This document shows, piece by piece, positions 1-8,410 of a DNA stretch of 64,000 nucleotides. Under the pieces are notes generated by a model. That model did no database searches. It was not told where the DNA came from and worked only from the letters and a program-made list of their open reading frames with translations. Position 1 is the first letter of the stretch, and each line of letters opens with the position of its first letter. This DNA is from Gemmatimonadota bacterium. Lineage in GTDB: Bacteria > Gemmatimonadota > Gemmatimonadetes > Longimicrobiales > Gaopeijiaceae. The position numbers and the translations under genes are program-made. Where the stretch lies: positions 1-64,000 of the forward strand of contig SHZS01000004.1 in NCBI GenBank assembly GCA_009692105.1. The letters run 5' to 3'.

Positions 1-33
1 CCCGGCACGAGCAGGGTTCCGCGAGGAGGTGGG

Positions 34-604
34 GTGAATAGAGAGGGCAACGAGATCGTGCGCGCACCTGGGATCCCACAGGAGGCGGGTCGGCGAACCG
101 TTGCGCCAAGACCGGCCCGAGGTTGGGGCGATCTCGTAGACGACCTCAATGCCGTCGTCTGGGAAGCCATCCCCGCGACTCTCCGCCTCACGTACGTGAA
201 CGCCGCCGCCGAGAGGGTCCTCGGGTACCCGCCTCACCAGTGGCTCGACGAGCCGGACTTCTGGGTCGGAATCGTGCACCCTGAGGACCGAATGTCCGTC
301 GACGCCTCGCAAGCCAGGGCCAGGGGGGGTACGACCGCCACTACGATTGCCGGGTCCTCCACAGGGACGGCCACACCCTCTGGATCCGGAACTAGGTACG
401 CGTCGTGAAGGACCTGAATGGCCGGGTCAGACTGTCCTTCTGGTGGAGGACGATCCCAGCGTCCGGAACCTTGTCGTGTCGGTGCTCGAGCGGTCCGGAT
501 GCCAGGTGATCACGACGGGCTCGATGGAGGAAGCGCTCGCGCGCCGCTTCCGTGCGATGGCGCGTGACCTAGGCCCCGCCCCCGCTGCGAGGCGAGCCAT
601 GTAG
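34..604 (+). pseudogene. Remnant of a PAS hybrid histidine kinase with a receiver domain
   Basis: The reading frame opens at GTG 34 after an AGGAGG-like site and encodes the first half of a PAS domain (residues about 30-95, including VLGYPP and HPEDR). At a run of seven G (323-329) the PAC half (YDCRVLHRDGHTLWIRN, then VKDLNGRV) continues in another frame and meets an in-frame TAG near 394. Straight after it, in a third frame, comes the start of a response-regulator receiver domain (TVLLVEDDPSVRNLV) that stops at 604, after its second alpha helix. The HisKA and ATPase domains expected between PAS and receiver are absent. The gene therefore carries a frameshift, a nonsense codon, a large internal deletion and a 3' truncation. 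A single sequencing error could not explain all of these. Confidence 0.75.
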
Positions 605-670
605 CACGGATCCGTCGCCGCTGACCACTGCACCATTTGCACGGCCGGGCTTTCCCGGACATCTTCTCCC

Positions 671-703
671 GCCGATCCCTAACGAGGATCGGCTCTTTTT
701 TCT
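671..703 (+). terminator. Rho-independent terminator after the kinase remnant
   Basis: The 8-bp arms GCCGATCC (671-678) and GGATCGGC (686-693) are perfectly complementary around a 7-nt loop and are followed by a T-rich run. It closes the upstream pseudogene and lies 25 bp before argJ, so argJ probably has little transcription from upstream. Confidence 0.75.
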
Positions 704-727
704 CCCTGTTCCCGAGATTGCCCCGCG

Positions 728-1894
728 ATGGATTTCCACGACGTACCCAGGCTTCCGCGCGGGTTCCGGTGCGCCGGGCGTCACTGCGGTCTCAAGGCCA
801 CGGACCTCGACCTCGCGGTATTCGTTTCGGACGTGCCGGCCCGGGCTGCGGCACTGTTCACGCTGAACCACTTTCCGGGCGCTCCGGTCGTGGTGGGACG
901 GGAGCGGATCCGGACGGGCATTCTCCAGGCACTCGTCGTGAATGCCAAGGTGAGCAACGTCGCCACCGGAGCGGAGGGTGTGGAGGATGCTCGGCTCATG
1001 GGGCGGATCGCCGCGCAGGAGCTCGGGCTCCAGGAAGAGTTGGTCCTCATGAGCTCCACCGGGGTGATCGGTCGGCGGCTTCCGATGGACAAGATTCGCT
1101 CCGGGCTCCAGGGAATCTCGAAGGAGCTGGCTGCCGACCCCTGGCCGGCCGCCCGCGGGATCATGACGACGGATACCGAGCCCAAAGTGCTCTCCATCGG
1201 GGTGGGGGAGGCCACGCTGACTGCGGTGGGGAAGGGCGCCGGCATGATCGCCCCCAACCTTGCCACGATGCTGGTCTTTCTCTTCACGGATGCGGAGCTC
1301 GAGGCCGGGACCCTTCAGGCGCGTCTCGTACGAGCTGCGAGCGGGAGCTTTCAGTGCCTATCGGTGGATACGGACACTAGCACTTCCGACAGCGTCGTCC
1401 TGATGGCGAACGGACTAGCCGGATCGGTTGCCTTGGACCCCTTCCAGGAGGCTCTGGACGCCATGTGCCGGCGCATGGCCGAATGGATCGCGCGGGACGG
1501 AGAGGGTGCGACGAAGCTGATCCGCGTGCTCGTCGAAGGTGCGGCCAGCGACGAGGAGGCGCGGCGTGTGTCCCGATCCGTCGTGGACTCCCCTCTAGTC
1601 AAGACGATGGCGTTCGGGGCCGATCCGAATGTGGGCAGGGTCCTCATGGCGGTTGGGAAGTGCTTCGACTGCCGGATCGTGCCGGAGCGGGTGTCCGCCC
1701 ATATCCAGGGAGTCGAGGTGATCCGGGGCGGCGTACGGGCGCCCTTCGAGGACTCCGACGTGCGGGCGCTCCTTCAGCGGGATCTGATCGAGATCCGGAT
1801 TTCGCTGGGGGTGGGCGACGGGAGGGGCCTCGCACTCGGGTGCGACCTTACGGAAGGCTACATCCGGGAGAACGCCGCGTACGCGTCCTCCTGA
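728..1894 (+). CDS. argJ: Bifunctional glutamate N-acetyltransferase / amino-acid acetyltransferase ArgJ
   Basis: Transfers acetyl from N-acetylornithine to glutamate in the cyclic arginine pathway, and in bifunctional members also makes N-acetylglutamate from acetyl-CoA. The 388-residue length fits the family. The self-cleavage motif KGAGMIAPNLATML is present, with Thr180 as the expected N-terminal nucleophile of the beta chain. The N-terminal region (GFRCAGRHCGLK) and the C-terminal part (FGADPNVGRVLMAVGK) also match ArgJ. The start at ATG 728 begins just before conserved sequence. It stands alone between a terminator and apgM; no other arg gene is in the window. Whether it is bifunctional or only the ornithine-dependent enzyme cannot be told from sequence alone. 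Confidence 0.93.
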   Translation: MDFHDVPRLPRGFRCAGRHCGLKATDLDLAVFVSDVPARAAALFTLNHFPGAPVVVGRERIRTGILQALVVNAKVSNVATGAEGVEDARLMGRIAAQELGLQEELVLMSSTGVIGRRLPMDKIRSGLQGISKELAADPWPAARGIMTTDTEPKVLSIGVGEATLTAVGKGAGMIAPNLATMLVFLFTDAELEAGTLQARLVRAASGSFQCLSVDTDTSTSDSVVLMANGLAGSVALDPFQEALDAMCRRMAEWIARDGEGATKLIRVLVEGAASDEEARRVSRSVVDSPLVKTMAFGADPNVGRVLMAVGKCFDCRIVPERVSAHIQGVEVIRGGVRAPFEDSDVRALLQRDLIEIRISLGVGDGRGLALGCDLTEGYIRENAAYASS

Positions 1895-1990
1895 CCGGGA
1901 GTCTCCCCGCCGGCTCAGCGGGGTCAGATCCACCTTTTGCCCGGACCGCCGTTCTCAAGCCCCGGGGGCGCGGGGTATATTCCGCACGCC

Positions 1991-3202
1991 ATGGACTCCA
2001 TCCAACTCCCGGACGATCTAACCCGCCGTGACGGTGGGGGTAGCATCCTCCTCGTCGTGCTGGACGGGCTGGGGGGCCTTCCCGATCCGGACCGCCGGCG
2101 GACCGAGCTCGAGGCCGCGAAGACCCCGAGCTTGGATGCGCTCGCGGCCCGCAGCTCGTTGGGGATGACGATTCCCATCGGCCATGGGATCACGCCCGGA
2201 AGCGGGCCGGCCCACCTCGCCCTCTTCGGCTACGATCCCCTGCGTTGGGTGATCGGTCGCGGGGTCCTCAGCGCGCTCGGCGTGGGCTTCGACCTGGCTT
2301 CGGGGGACGTGGCTGCCCGCCTGAACCTCGCCACGCTCGACCCGAAGGGGCGGATCACGGACCGGCGAGCTGGCAGACCCTCGGATGCGGAGGGACGCCG
2401 TATCGTGGAGCGTGTGAAGGGTGCGGTATCGCTCGACGGGCCCGAAGAGTTCTTCTTGGTTCATGAGAAGGAGCACCGGGCGGTGCTGGTGTTGCGTGGC
2501 GCGGGACTCGAGGCCGAGGTATCCGACACGGATCCCCAGGTGGAAGGGGTTCCTCCACTCGTCCCGGAAGGTCGTACTCCGGGGTCTGTGCGAACGGCGC
2601 AGCTCGTCTCCCGGTTCCTCGACCAGGCCCACGCCGCGCTCCGCGGAGAGCCGGCCTTGAGTGGGCTCCTCGCGCGTGGGTTCGCGCGCTACGACCCGTT
2701 GCCCACGATCACGGAGCGCTTCGGGCTCCAAGGGGTCGCCGTGGCCAACTACCCCATGTATCGGGGTGTGGCCCGCCTCCTCGGGATGCGGGTGCCCGGA
2801 GTCCCGAGCACGGACGACGAGTCGGTCACTCTTCTGACGAAGCACTTCGACCCTTCCGCATTCCACTTCCTACACTTCAAGGCAGTGGACGCGAGGGGTG
2901 AAGACGGGGATTTCGACGCCAAGGTGCGGGCGATCGAGGCTGTGGACGCCCTGATGCCGCGCCTCACCGCCCTCGCGCCCGACGTGCTTGTGGTCACGGG
3001 AGATCACTCCACCCCGGCCCGGATGAAGGCGCACTCCTGGCACCACGTGCCCCTCCTCCTCTCCTCGAAGTGGGCCAGGCCCACCGGCTCCGAGTTTTCC
3101 GAAAGCGCCTGCCGGGGGGGAGATCTCGGCACGTTCGAGGCGCGACACCTCATGAGCCTGGCACTCGCGCACGCGGGACGCCTCTCCAAGTTCGGGGCGT
3201 GA
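1991..3202 (+). CDS. apgM: Archaeal-type cofactor-independent phosphoglycerate mutase (ApgM)
   Basis: Interconverts 2- and 3-phosphoglycerate without 2,3-bisphosphoglycerate and belongs to the alkaline-phosphatase superfamily. About 403 residues. Metal and catalytic motifs are seen in order: LLVVLDGLGG near residue 20, GITPGSGPAHLALFGYDP near residue 65 (containing the expected phospho-acceptor serine), and TGDHSTPARMKAHSWHHVP near residue 340. ATG 1991 was chosen because conserved sequence begins soon after it. An in-frame codon at 1937 would add a tail without family resemblance. A TATATT box at 1976-1981 lies only 10 bp upstream, which would allow a very short or leaderless mRNA. The stop overlaps the next gene by four bases (GTGA). 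Confidence 0.9.
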   Translation: MDSIQLPDDLTRRDGGGSILLVVLDGLGGLPDPDRRRTELEAAKTPSLDALAARSSLGMTIPIGHGITPGSGPAHLALFGYDPLRWVIGRGVLSALGVGFDLASGDVAARLNLATLDPKGRITDRRAGRPSDAEGRRIVERVKGAVSLDGPEEFFLVHEKEHRAVLVLRGAGLEAEVSDTDPQVEGVPPLVPEGRTPGSVRTAQLVSRFLDQAHAALRGEPALSGLLARGFARYDPLPTITERFGLQGVAVANYPMYRGVARLLGMRVPGVPSTDDESVTLLTKHFDPSAFHFLHFKAVDARGEDGDFDAKVRAIEAVDALMPRLTALAPDVLVVTGDHSTPARMKAHSWHHVPLLLSSKWARPTGSEFSESACRGGDLGTFEARHLMSLALAHAGRLSKFGA

Positions 3203-4488
3203 GGTTGAGGGGCTCTTCGATTGCCCTGACCACGGAAACGAGAAAGCTCGAGAACGGGCTTACGGTGGTGCTCGCTCCCGACCGTGCGACGCCGATCGTG
3301 GCTGTGAACCTCTGGTACGGGGTGGGATCCCGGAACGAGAATGTCGGCCGCACCGGTTTCGCGCACCTCTTCGAGCACATGATGTTCCAGGGGTCCGAGC
3401 ACGTCCCCAAAGGGCATCATTTCCAACTCGTCGAGCAGGCAGGCGGCACCGTCAACGCTTCGACCTGGTTCGATCGCACGAATTACTTCGAGACCCTCCC
3501 GGCACACCACCTGGATCTTGCGCTCTGGCTCGAGTCCGATCGGATGGGCTGGCTGCTTCCCGCTATGGACCAGGAGAAGTTGGATAACCAGAGGGACGTG
3601 GTGCGGAACGAGAGGCAACAGCGCTACGACAACCAGCCCTACGGGGACTGGGACGAGCGAATGCACGCTCTGGTCTTTCCCCACGATCACCCTTACCACC
3701 ACTCGGTGATCGGGTCGATGCAGGACCTCGCGCGGGCGTCCCTCTCTGACGTGGAGGAGTTCTTCCGCACGTATTACCGGCCGAACAATGCGGTGCTCAC
3801 GCTCGCCGGCGACTTCGACCCGGACAGCGCCTTCGCTCGGGTCGAGCGGTACTTCGGAGAGCTGCCGCGCGGGAGGGAGCCACCTCCGGTTCCGGGGAAG
3901 CCGGAGCTGGAGCCGTGGATCGGGCGCGTATCCCCGGCGCGCGTGACTGGGCAGGTGCCGCTACCGCGAGTCTACCTCGGTGCACGGATCCCTTCCTTTG
4001 CCGATCCGAGCTACTACGCGGCGGATATGGCATCGTCTGTGCTTGCCGCCGGCCGGGCTTCCCGCCTGTACCGAAGGCTCGTCCGGGAGCAGCGGATCGC
4101 GAGGGACGTGGTCGCCTTTAGCCTCCCGCTCGTCACCGGGAGGAGTCTGCTCGCGTGCTGGATCACGGGCTTTCCCGGGGGGGATCCGGACGAGCTGGAA
4201 GGGGCGCTGGTGAGGGAGCTCGAGGGCCTTGTCGACGTCCGTAGTGAGGAGATCGAGCGGGTGTTGGCGTTGGCCGAGACCGCCCACCTTCGGGGCCTGG
4301 AACACCTCTCCACGCGCGCTGATCACCTCTCCATGCAACAGATGCTGTTCGGCGATGCGTCCCGGGTGAACACGGAGGTAGATCGACTCCGCGCCGTGAC
4401 TGCGGAGGACGTCCGCGCATTCGCCGAAGCCGTGCTCGTCCCCGAGAATCGGGCCGTCCTCACGTATGTCCCGGGGGAAGTGACGTGA
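3199..4488 (+). CDS. M16 family zinc peptidase, catalytic subunit type
   Basis: A pitrilysin/M16B-type metallopeptidase of 429 residues. The inverted zinc motif HLFEH is at residues 56-60, and the distal glutamate of the family is at about residue 138 (in VRNERQQR). No signal peptide is obvious, although the family is often periplasmic in Gram-negatives. The GTG start at 3199 overlaps the apgM stop, and the gene's own stop overlaps the next M16 gene, so the two peptidase genes are translationally coupled. The pair fits the usual two-gene arrangement of one active and one inactive M16 subunit forming a heterodimer. Substrates are not predictable. Confidence 0.9.
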   Translation: MRLRGSSIALTTETRKLENGLTVVLAPDRATPIVAVNLWYGVGSRNENVGRTGFAHLFEHMMFQGSEHVPKGHHFQLVEQAGGTVNASTWFDRTNYFETLPAHHLDLALWLESDRMGWLLPAMDQEKLDNQRDVVRNERQQRYDNQPYGDWDERMHALVFPHDHPYHHSVIGSMQDLARASLSDVEEFFRTYYRPNNAVLTLAGDFDPDSAFARVERYFGELPRGREPPPVPGKPELEPWIGRVSPARVTGQVPLPRVYLGARIPSFADPSYYAADMASSVLAAGRASRLYRRLVREQRIARDVVAFSLPLVTGRSLLACWITGFPGGDPDELEGALVRELEGLVDVRSEEIERVLALAETAHLRGLEHLSTRADHLSMQQMLFGDASRVNTEVDRLRAVTAEDVRAFAEAVLVPENRAVLTYVPGEVT

Positions 4489-5897
4489 CGGGGCGCCGAG
4501 GGGAGAAGCCTCCGCACGAGAGCCGCTCGGCGATCGAGTCCTCGCCGCACGTGGAACGAGCCACGGCTCCACCGCCCGGGCCCCTGCAGCCCTTCCACCT
4601 CCCAGAGGTGCGCGCGGGCGCGCTCCCGAACGGACTCGCTCTACGCTCGATGGAGCGGGGCCAGGTACCGCTGGTGAGCGCCCGCCTCGTCCTGGCGGCA
4701 GGAGAGATCTCGGTGCCGCGGGAGCGAGCGGGGCTGGCGGTCCTGACGGGGGATTCCCTCCAAGGCGGAACCGCCCGCCGGTCGGGCGTCCAGCTTGCGG
4801 AGGCGCTCGAGAGCCTCGGGAGTGCGCTGCGGGTGTCGGTCGGATGGGAGGCCATGTCGGTGGAATTCACCTGTCTGGCCGAGCGACTCGACGAGATGCT
4901 CTCTCTCCTCGCGGAGGTGGTCCGGGAGCCGAGCTTCCCGGACGAGGAGGTCGAGCGGATCCGGCGCCAGCGGCTCGCCACGATCCACCAGCGCAGGATG
5001 GAGCCGGACGAGCGGGCCGACGACGAGCTCGACCGGGCGATCTTCGCCCCGGACCATCCCTTCCATCGGTCGCTCGCGGGCACGGCGGAGGCCGTGGGCT
5101 CCCTTGGGGCGGCCGATGCTCGGACGTATGCGGCGGCTTCGTACGGCGCGGCAGGCGGGGGATTCGTGCTCGTGGGCGACATCCCTCGGGAACGGGTGGT
5201 CGAGCTCGGGGAGCGCCACTTCGGGGAATGGTTGCCAAATCGCTCGGGGGCGTACCCCTCGTTTGAGGCTCCGGCGTCCGAGCGCCGCGTCGTGATCGTG
5301 AATCGCCCGGGGTCGGTCCAGTCCGAACTTCGCATCGGTCTTCCTGGCCCGTCGAGGGGCCATCCGGACGAGGTCCCGCTCCGCGTGGCGAACCTCGCCC
5401 TGGGCGGCTCCTTCACCAGCCGGCTCAACCTGAGCCTCCGGGAGCGACACGGGTTCACCTATGGAGCGCGCTCCGGCTTTGCCTTTCGGAAGAGGGGCGG
5501 ACTCTTCTCGATCTCGACTGCCGTACAGACAGACGTGACCGTGGCGGCCCTGGGCGAGACCATGGAGGTCTTCCGCCGGTTCGTGGAAGAGGGTCCCTCG
5601 CCGGTGGAGATGGAGAGGTCGCGCGACTATCTCGCGGGCGTGTTTCCCCTTCGAATGGAGAGCACCTCGCAGCTTGCCGACCGGTTGGCGGAGCTGGTGA
5701 TCTACGGGCTTCCGCACGACTACCACCATCGGTATCGGGACGAGATCCGGGGGGTGCAGATCGAGGGCGCCCGGGCGGCCGTGCTAGCGCACCTAGACCC
5801 CGCAACGTGCGCGGTCGTCCTCGTGGGCGATGCGGACCGCATCGCCTCGGGAGTGAGTGAGCTGGGCCTGGGACCGCTCGAGGTATTGGACGCGTGA
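4485..5897 (+). CDS. M16 family peptidase-like protein, non-catalytic partner
   Basis: An M16-fold protein of 470 residues. It has the family's C-terminal signature (SFTSRLNLSLRERHGFTYG, with the Arg/Tyr pair that binds substrate) but no HxxEH motif in the N-terminal half, where GDSLQGGTARRSG occupies that place. It is therefore expected to be the inactive, substrate-binding half of a heterodimer with the upstream gene. About 40 residues rich in Pro, Glu and Arg precede the domain. The GTG start overlaps the previous stop and its stop overlaps the Nudix gene by GTGA. Confidence 0.88.
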   Translation: MTGRRGEKPPHESRSAIESSPHVERATAPPPGPLQPFHLPEVRAGALPNGLALRSMERGQVPLVSARLVLAAGEISVPRERAGLAVLTGDSLQGGTARRSGVQLAEALESLGSALRVSVGWEAMSVEFTCLAERLDEMLSLLAEVVREPSFPDEEVERIRRQRLATIHQRRMEPDERADDELDRAIFAPDHPFHRSLAGTAEAVGSLGAADARTYAAASYGAAGGGFVLVGDIPRERVVELGERHFGEWLPNRSGAYPSFEAPASERRVVIVNRPGSVQSELRIGLPGPSRGHPDEVPLRVANLALGGSFTSRLNLSLRERHGFTYGARSGFAFRKRGGLFSISTAVQTDVTVAALGETMEVFRRFVEEGPSPVEMERSRDYLAGVFPLRMESTSQLADRLAELVIYGLPHDYHHRYRDEIRGVQIEGARAAVLAHLDPATCAVVLVGDADRIASGVSELGLGPLEVLDA

Positions 5898-6586
5898 GCA
5901 CCCCGGCGCACCAGGGGGGAACCGACCCGCAGTCGGGCGCGCAGTCGGGCGCCGAGTCAGGGAAAGACCGCGCCCCCTTTCCCGGGGGCGCAGCGGCGGG
6001 GGCGGACTCGACCGCCCGCATCGCCCGTGAGGAGATCTACGACGGGCGGATCGTCCGACTCAGCAGGGATTCAGTACGGTTCCCAGATGGTGAGGTGGGT
6101 GTCCTCGAGCTCATCCGACACCCGGGGGCTGCCGCGGTCGTCCCCTTCCTTGATTCCCCACTTGAACCCAACCCTCGAATCGTGCTCGTCTACCAATACC
6201 GTTACGCGGCCGGGGGCCTGATCTACGAGGTTCCGGCCGGGATCCCGCGGACGCCCCGGGAGTCATGGGAGGAGTGCGCCGCCCGGGAACTGGCGGAGGA
6301 GACCGGATTCCAGGCTGACGACCTGCGTTACCTGAGCCGAATCCTCACGACGCCAGGCTTCACCGACGAGGTCATCCATCTTTTCGCGGCCACGGGACTC
6401 CAGGAGGTGGGCACCCAGCGGGACCCGGACGAGTTCCTGGAGGTTGTGACCCTTCGCTTCTCCAAGGTCCTTCACATGGTAGAGGCCGGGGAGATCGTGG
6501 ACGGGAAGAGCGTCGCAGGGCTCCTGTTCGCAGCGTCGTTCCTGTCGTCGGTCTGGCCGGAGAAGCGACGCCCCCCGCCCAGGTAG
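5894..6586 (+). CDS. Nudix hydrolase, ADP-ribose pyrophosphatase-like
   Basis: Probably hydrolyses ADP-ribose or a related nucleoside diphosphate derivative. The Nudix box begins at PAGIPRTPRESWEECAA and ends REL-AEE-TGF; its first spacing is one residue longer than the canonical GX5E, a variant found in some ADP-ribose pyrophosphatases. The upstream YQYRYAAGGLIYEVPAG segment is typical of that subfamily. The first 40 or so residues are Gly/Ala/Ser-rich linker, so the true start could lie further in, but GTG 5894 overlaps the previous stop by four bases like its neighbours. The 242 bp downstream, up to the sigma gene, hold no gene. Confidence 0.88.
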   Translation: MSTPAHQGGTDPQSGAQSGAESGKDRAPFPGGAAAGADSTARIAREEIYDGRIVRLSRDSVRFPDGEVGVLELIRHPGAAAVVPFLDSPLEPNPRIVLVYQYRYAAGGLIYEVPAGIPRTPRESWEECAARELAEETGFQADDLRYLSRILTTPGFTDEVIHLFAATGLQEVGTQRDPDEFLEVVTLRFSKVLHMVEAGEIVDGKSVAGLLFAASFLSSVWPEKRRPPPR

Positions 6587-6828
6587 TCCCCGGTGCGGGG
6601 CTCCCCCGGGGCTCCCGCGAGGCCGCTTTCCGCTGTCCTGCCCCGGCTCATCAGCCCGTCCCCCAGCGAGGACATTCGCCGCCGCCGCCGCCCGCCAGGC
6701 CAGCGGCAGCGCCCTCCCTGGCCCACGTCGTTTCTGGTACGGTTCCTGCAAGTTAGTATCGATGGAAGGCTTCCCCGGTCTTCCGCCTCGCGGAGGGGCC
6801 CACCCTTCGCACTGGGAGGTACGGAACC

Positions 6829-7479
6829 ATGTTTGCCGAAGAGAGCCGCAGTGCGGGAACGGCGGTGATGAGCTCTCCCGCCGGCAAGATCCGGGAGGAG
6901 CTTGGTGCGCTCTCGGACAGCGAGGTCGTTCAGCGATTCCTGGACGGCGAGCAGCGGGGCTTCGGGGAGCTCGTCGACCGTTACGACGCCCGGCTAGCCA
7001 ACTTCGTGTACCGGACCGTGGGCGACCGCGAGAGGGCCCAGGACCTTGTGCAGGAGACCTTCGTTAGGGTGTACCGCCACCTCAAGCGGTTCGACCAGAA
7101 CAAGAAGTTCTCGACCTGGATCTACACGATCGCGAGCAACCTAGCGAAGAACGAGCTCCGGAACCGCTCGCGGAACCCGCTCGTTCTCTTCCAGACACTC
7201 AAGAAGAATTGGGACGCGGACCATCGACCGCTCGAGTGGGAAGACGAGACCATGAAGCCGGACGATCTGTTTCGGAAGCGGCACCTGAAGGAGGTCGTCG
7301 GGCGCGCGGTTCAGGAGCTGCCCGAGCACCACCGGATCGTGTTCGTTCTGAGGGAGCTCGAAGGCCGCACGTATGAAGACATCGCGGAGATCACGCACAC
7401 GAATCTCGGGACCGTGAAGAGTCGGCTGAACCGCGCCCGGAACAACTTTGCGCGGATCGTGGCACCGATGATCGAATGA
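6829..7479 (+). CDS. ECF-type RNA polymerase sigma factor
   Basis: Directs RNA polymerase to a specific promoter set. The 216-residue protein has region 2 (VQRFLDGEQRGFGELVDRY, then DLVQETFVRVYRHLKRF and STWIYTIASNLAKNEL) and region 4 (LPEHHRIVFVLRELEGRTYEDIA, then GTVKSRLNRARN). It resembles RpoE-like ECF factors. ATG 6829 follows GGGAGG at good spacing; a second ATG 14 codons further in is possible. The gene is free-standing, with 242 bp upstream and a strong terminator downstream. A probable anti-sigma factor follows that terminator. Confidence 0.93.
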   Translation: MFAEESRSAGTAVMSSPAGKIREELGALSDSEVVQRFLDGEQRGFGELVDRYDARLANFVYRTVGDRERAQDLVQETFVRVYRHLKRFDQNKKFSTWIYTIASNLAKNELRNRSRNPLVLFQTLKKNWDADHRPLEWEDETMKPDDLFRKRHLKEVVGRAVQELPEHHRIVFVLRELEGRTYEDIAEITHTNLGTVKSRLNRARNNFARIVAPMIE

Positions 7480-7830
7480 CGATCGGCCGCACCGCGGATG
7501 GCGGTGGTTGCCATCGTCGCCCGTGCGTTCGGGACCGGTCGGGACCGACCCTGAACGGACCCTGAGTCCGACATCGAATCCCCCGGCGGGCTTGTCCCGC
7601 CGGGGGATTCTGTCTTGTGGAACCACTCTCGTCGATGCCCAGTACAACGCTGCATCGATCTTTCCGAAGGTTGGGCCCCGAGTGTCGATGACGGGTGGAG
7701 GCGGAACCCACGAACCCTCCGACACGTATGAGTCAGCGTTGGGCCCCGGTGAACCGGCTTGACGCCGACCCGATGCCATGCACGGCGACACCACGTGAGG
7801 GTGGAGTGCTTCATTGAAGAGTATCGTGCT
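7480..7830 (+). other. Non-coding interval between the sigma and anti-sigma-like genes
   Basis: This 351-bp interval carries one strong hairpin terminator near its middle. No reading frame in it looks protein-coding. The distal part, 7611-7830, should hold the promoter and leader of the anti-sigma-like gene, but I see no clear promoter consensus. Confidence 0.6.
7576..7616 (+). terminator. Strong hairpin terminator behind the ECF sigma gene
   Basis: The arms GAATCCCCCGGCGGG (7576-7590) and CCCGCCGGGGGATTC (7596-7610) form a perfect 15-bp stem around the loop CTTGT and are followed by TGTCTTG. The U-tract is weak, so it may act in both directions or partly as an mRNA 3' stabiliser. Confidence 0.8.
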
Positions 7831-8403
7831 ATGAAGTGCGCCGAGTTCCTCGCGAGCTTCTCGGACTTTCGCGACGCGGGCCCCTCCTTCGAGGGGCGCG
7901 TGGCGTTCGAGGAGCACACGGCGGACTGTCCTTCCTGTGCACGGTATGTCGCCGTGGTCCGGCAGGGCGTGGAGCTTCTTCGGGAGCTGCCTCCTGCCCC
8001 CCTCCGGGACGATTTCCACGAACGCCTTAGATATTCGATCTACCGCTTCGAAGAAGAGAGTCGCCCCGAGAGGAATGTCCTGGGAGCGGCCCCCGTCATG
8101 CTCCTTGTGGCGGCCGCGGCGATCTTCGCGGTATGGATCGGAGCCCCGCGGATGGTGGAGCCCGATCCCTCCGTCGAGCTCGCGCCCATCGTCGTCCGGT
8201 GGCCGCTCGAACCGGACCCGTACCCTTCTCCTTCTCCTTCCCGTTCTCTCTCCGTCGCCGACTCTCCGTCGCTCCGTCCCGAAGGGGCTTTGTGGTTGGA
8301 GAGCTCGGACCTGTGGGCCGAATCGAACGTGCTCCTATACGAGCACTCGCGGCTGTTCCAGCGCTATCAGGAGCCGGGGCTCGTGCGTACCGGGCTCCGC
8401 TGA
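7831..8403 (+). CDS. Putative zinc-finger anti-sigma factor, single-pass membrane protein
   Basis: A 190-residue protein with an N-terminal zinc-binding H-x3-C-x2-C motif (His29, Cys33, Cys36; in EEHTADCPSCARY), the hallmark of zinc-containing anti-sigma domains. A single hydrophobic segment lies at about 87-104. The extracytoplasmic part contains a Pro/Ser-rich stretch. This is the expected plan of a membrane anti-sigma that holds the ECF factor encoded just upstream. ATG 7831 is the first start that keeps the compact zinc domain; GTG 7801 or an in-frame ATG at 7759 would lengthen it. The partner assignment rests on gene order. A perfect 15-bp terminator hairpin separates it from the sigma gene, which is unusual. 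Confidence 0.72.
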   Translation: MKCAEFLASFSDFRDAGPSFEGRVAFEEHTADCPSCARYVAVVRQGVELLRELPPAPLRDDFHERLRYSIYRFEEESRPERNVLGAAPVMLLVAAAAIFAVWIGAPRMVEPDPSVELAPIVVRWPLEPDPYPSPSPSRSLSVADSPSLRPEGALWLESSDLWAESNVLLYEHSRLFQRYQEPGLVRTGLR

Positions 8404-8410
8404 TAGGGGA

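Noticed and set aside
637-1380. Long + frame overlapping argJ in another register
   Set aside because: Arg/Gly-rich shadow of argJ; no family features, and argJ itself is complete with its cleavage motif.
2018-2866. 282-residue frame antisense to apgM
   Set aside because: Shadow frame typical of high G+C sequence; the + strand gene has all motifs.
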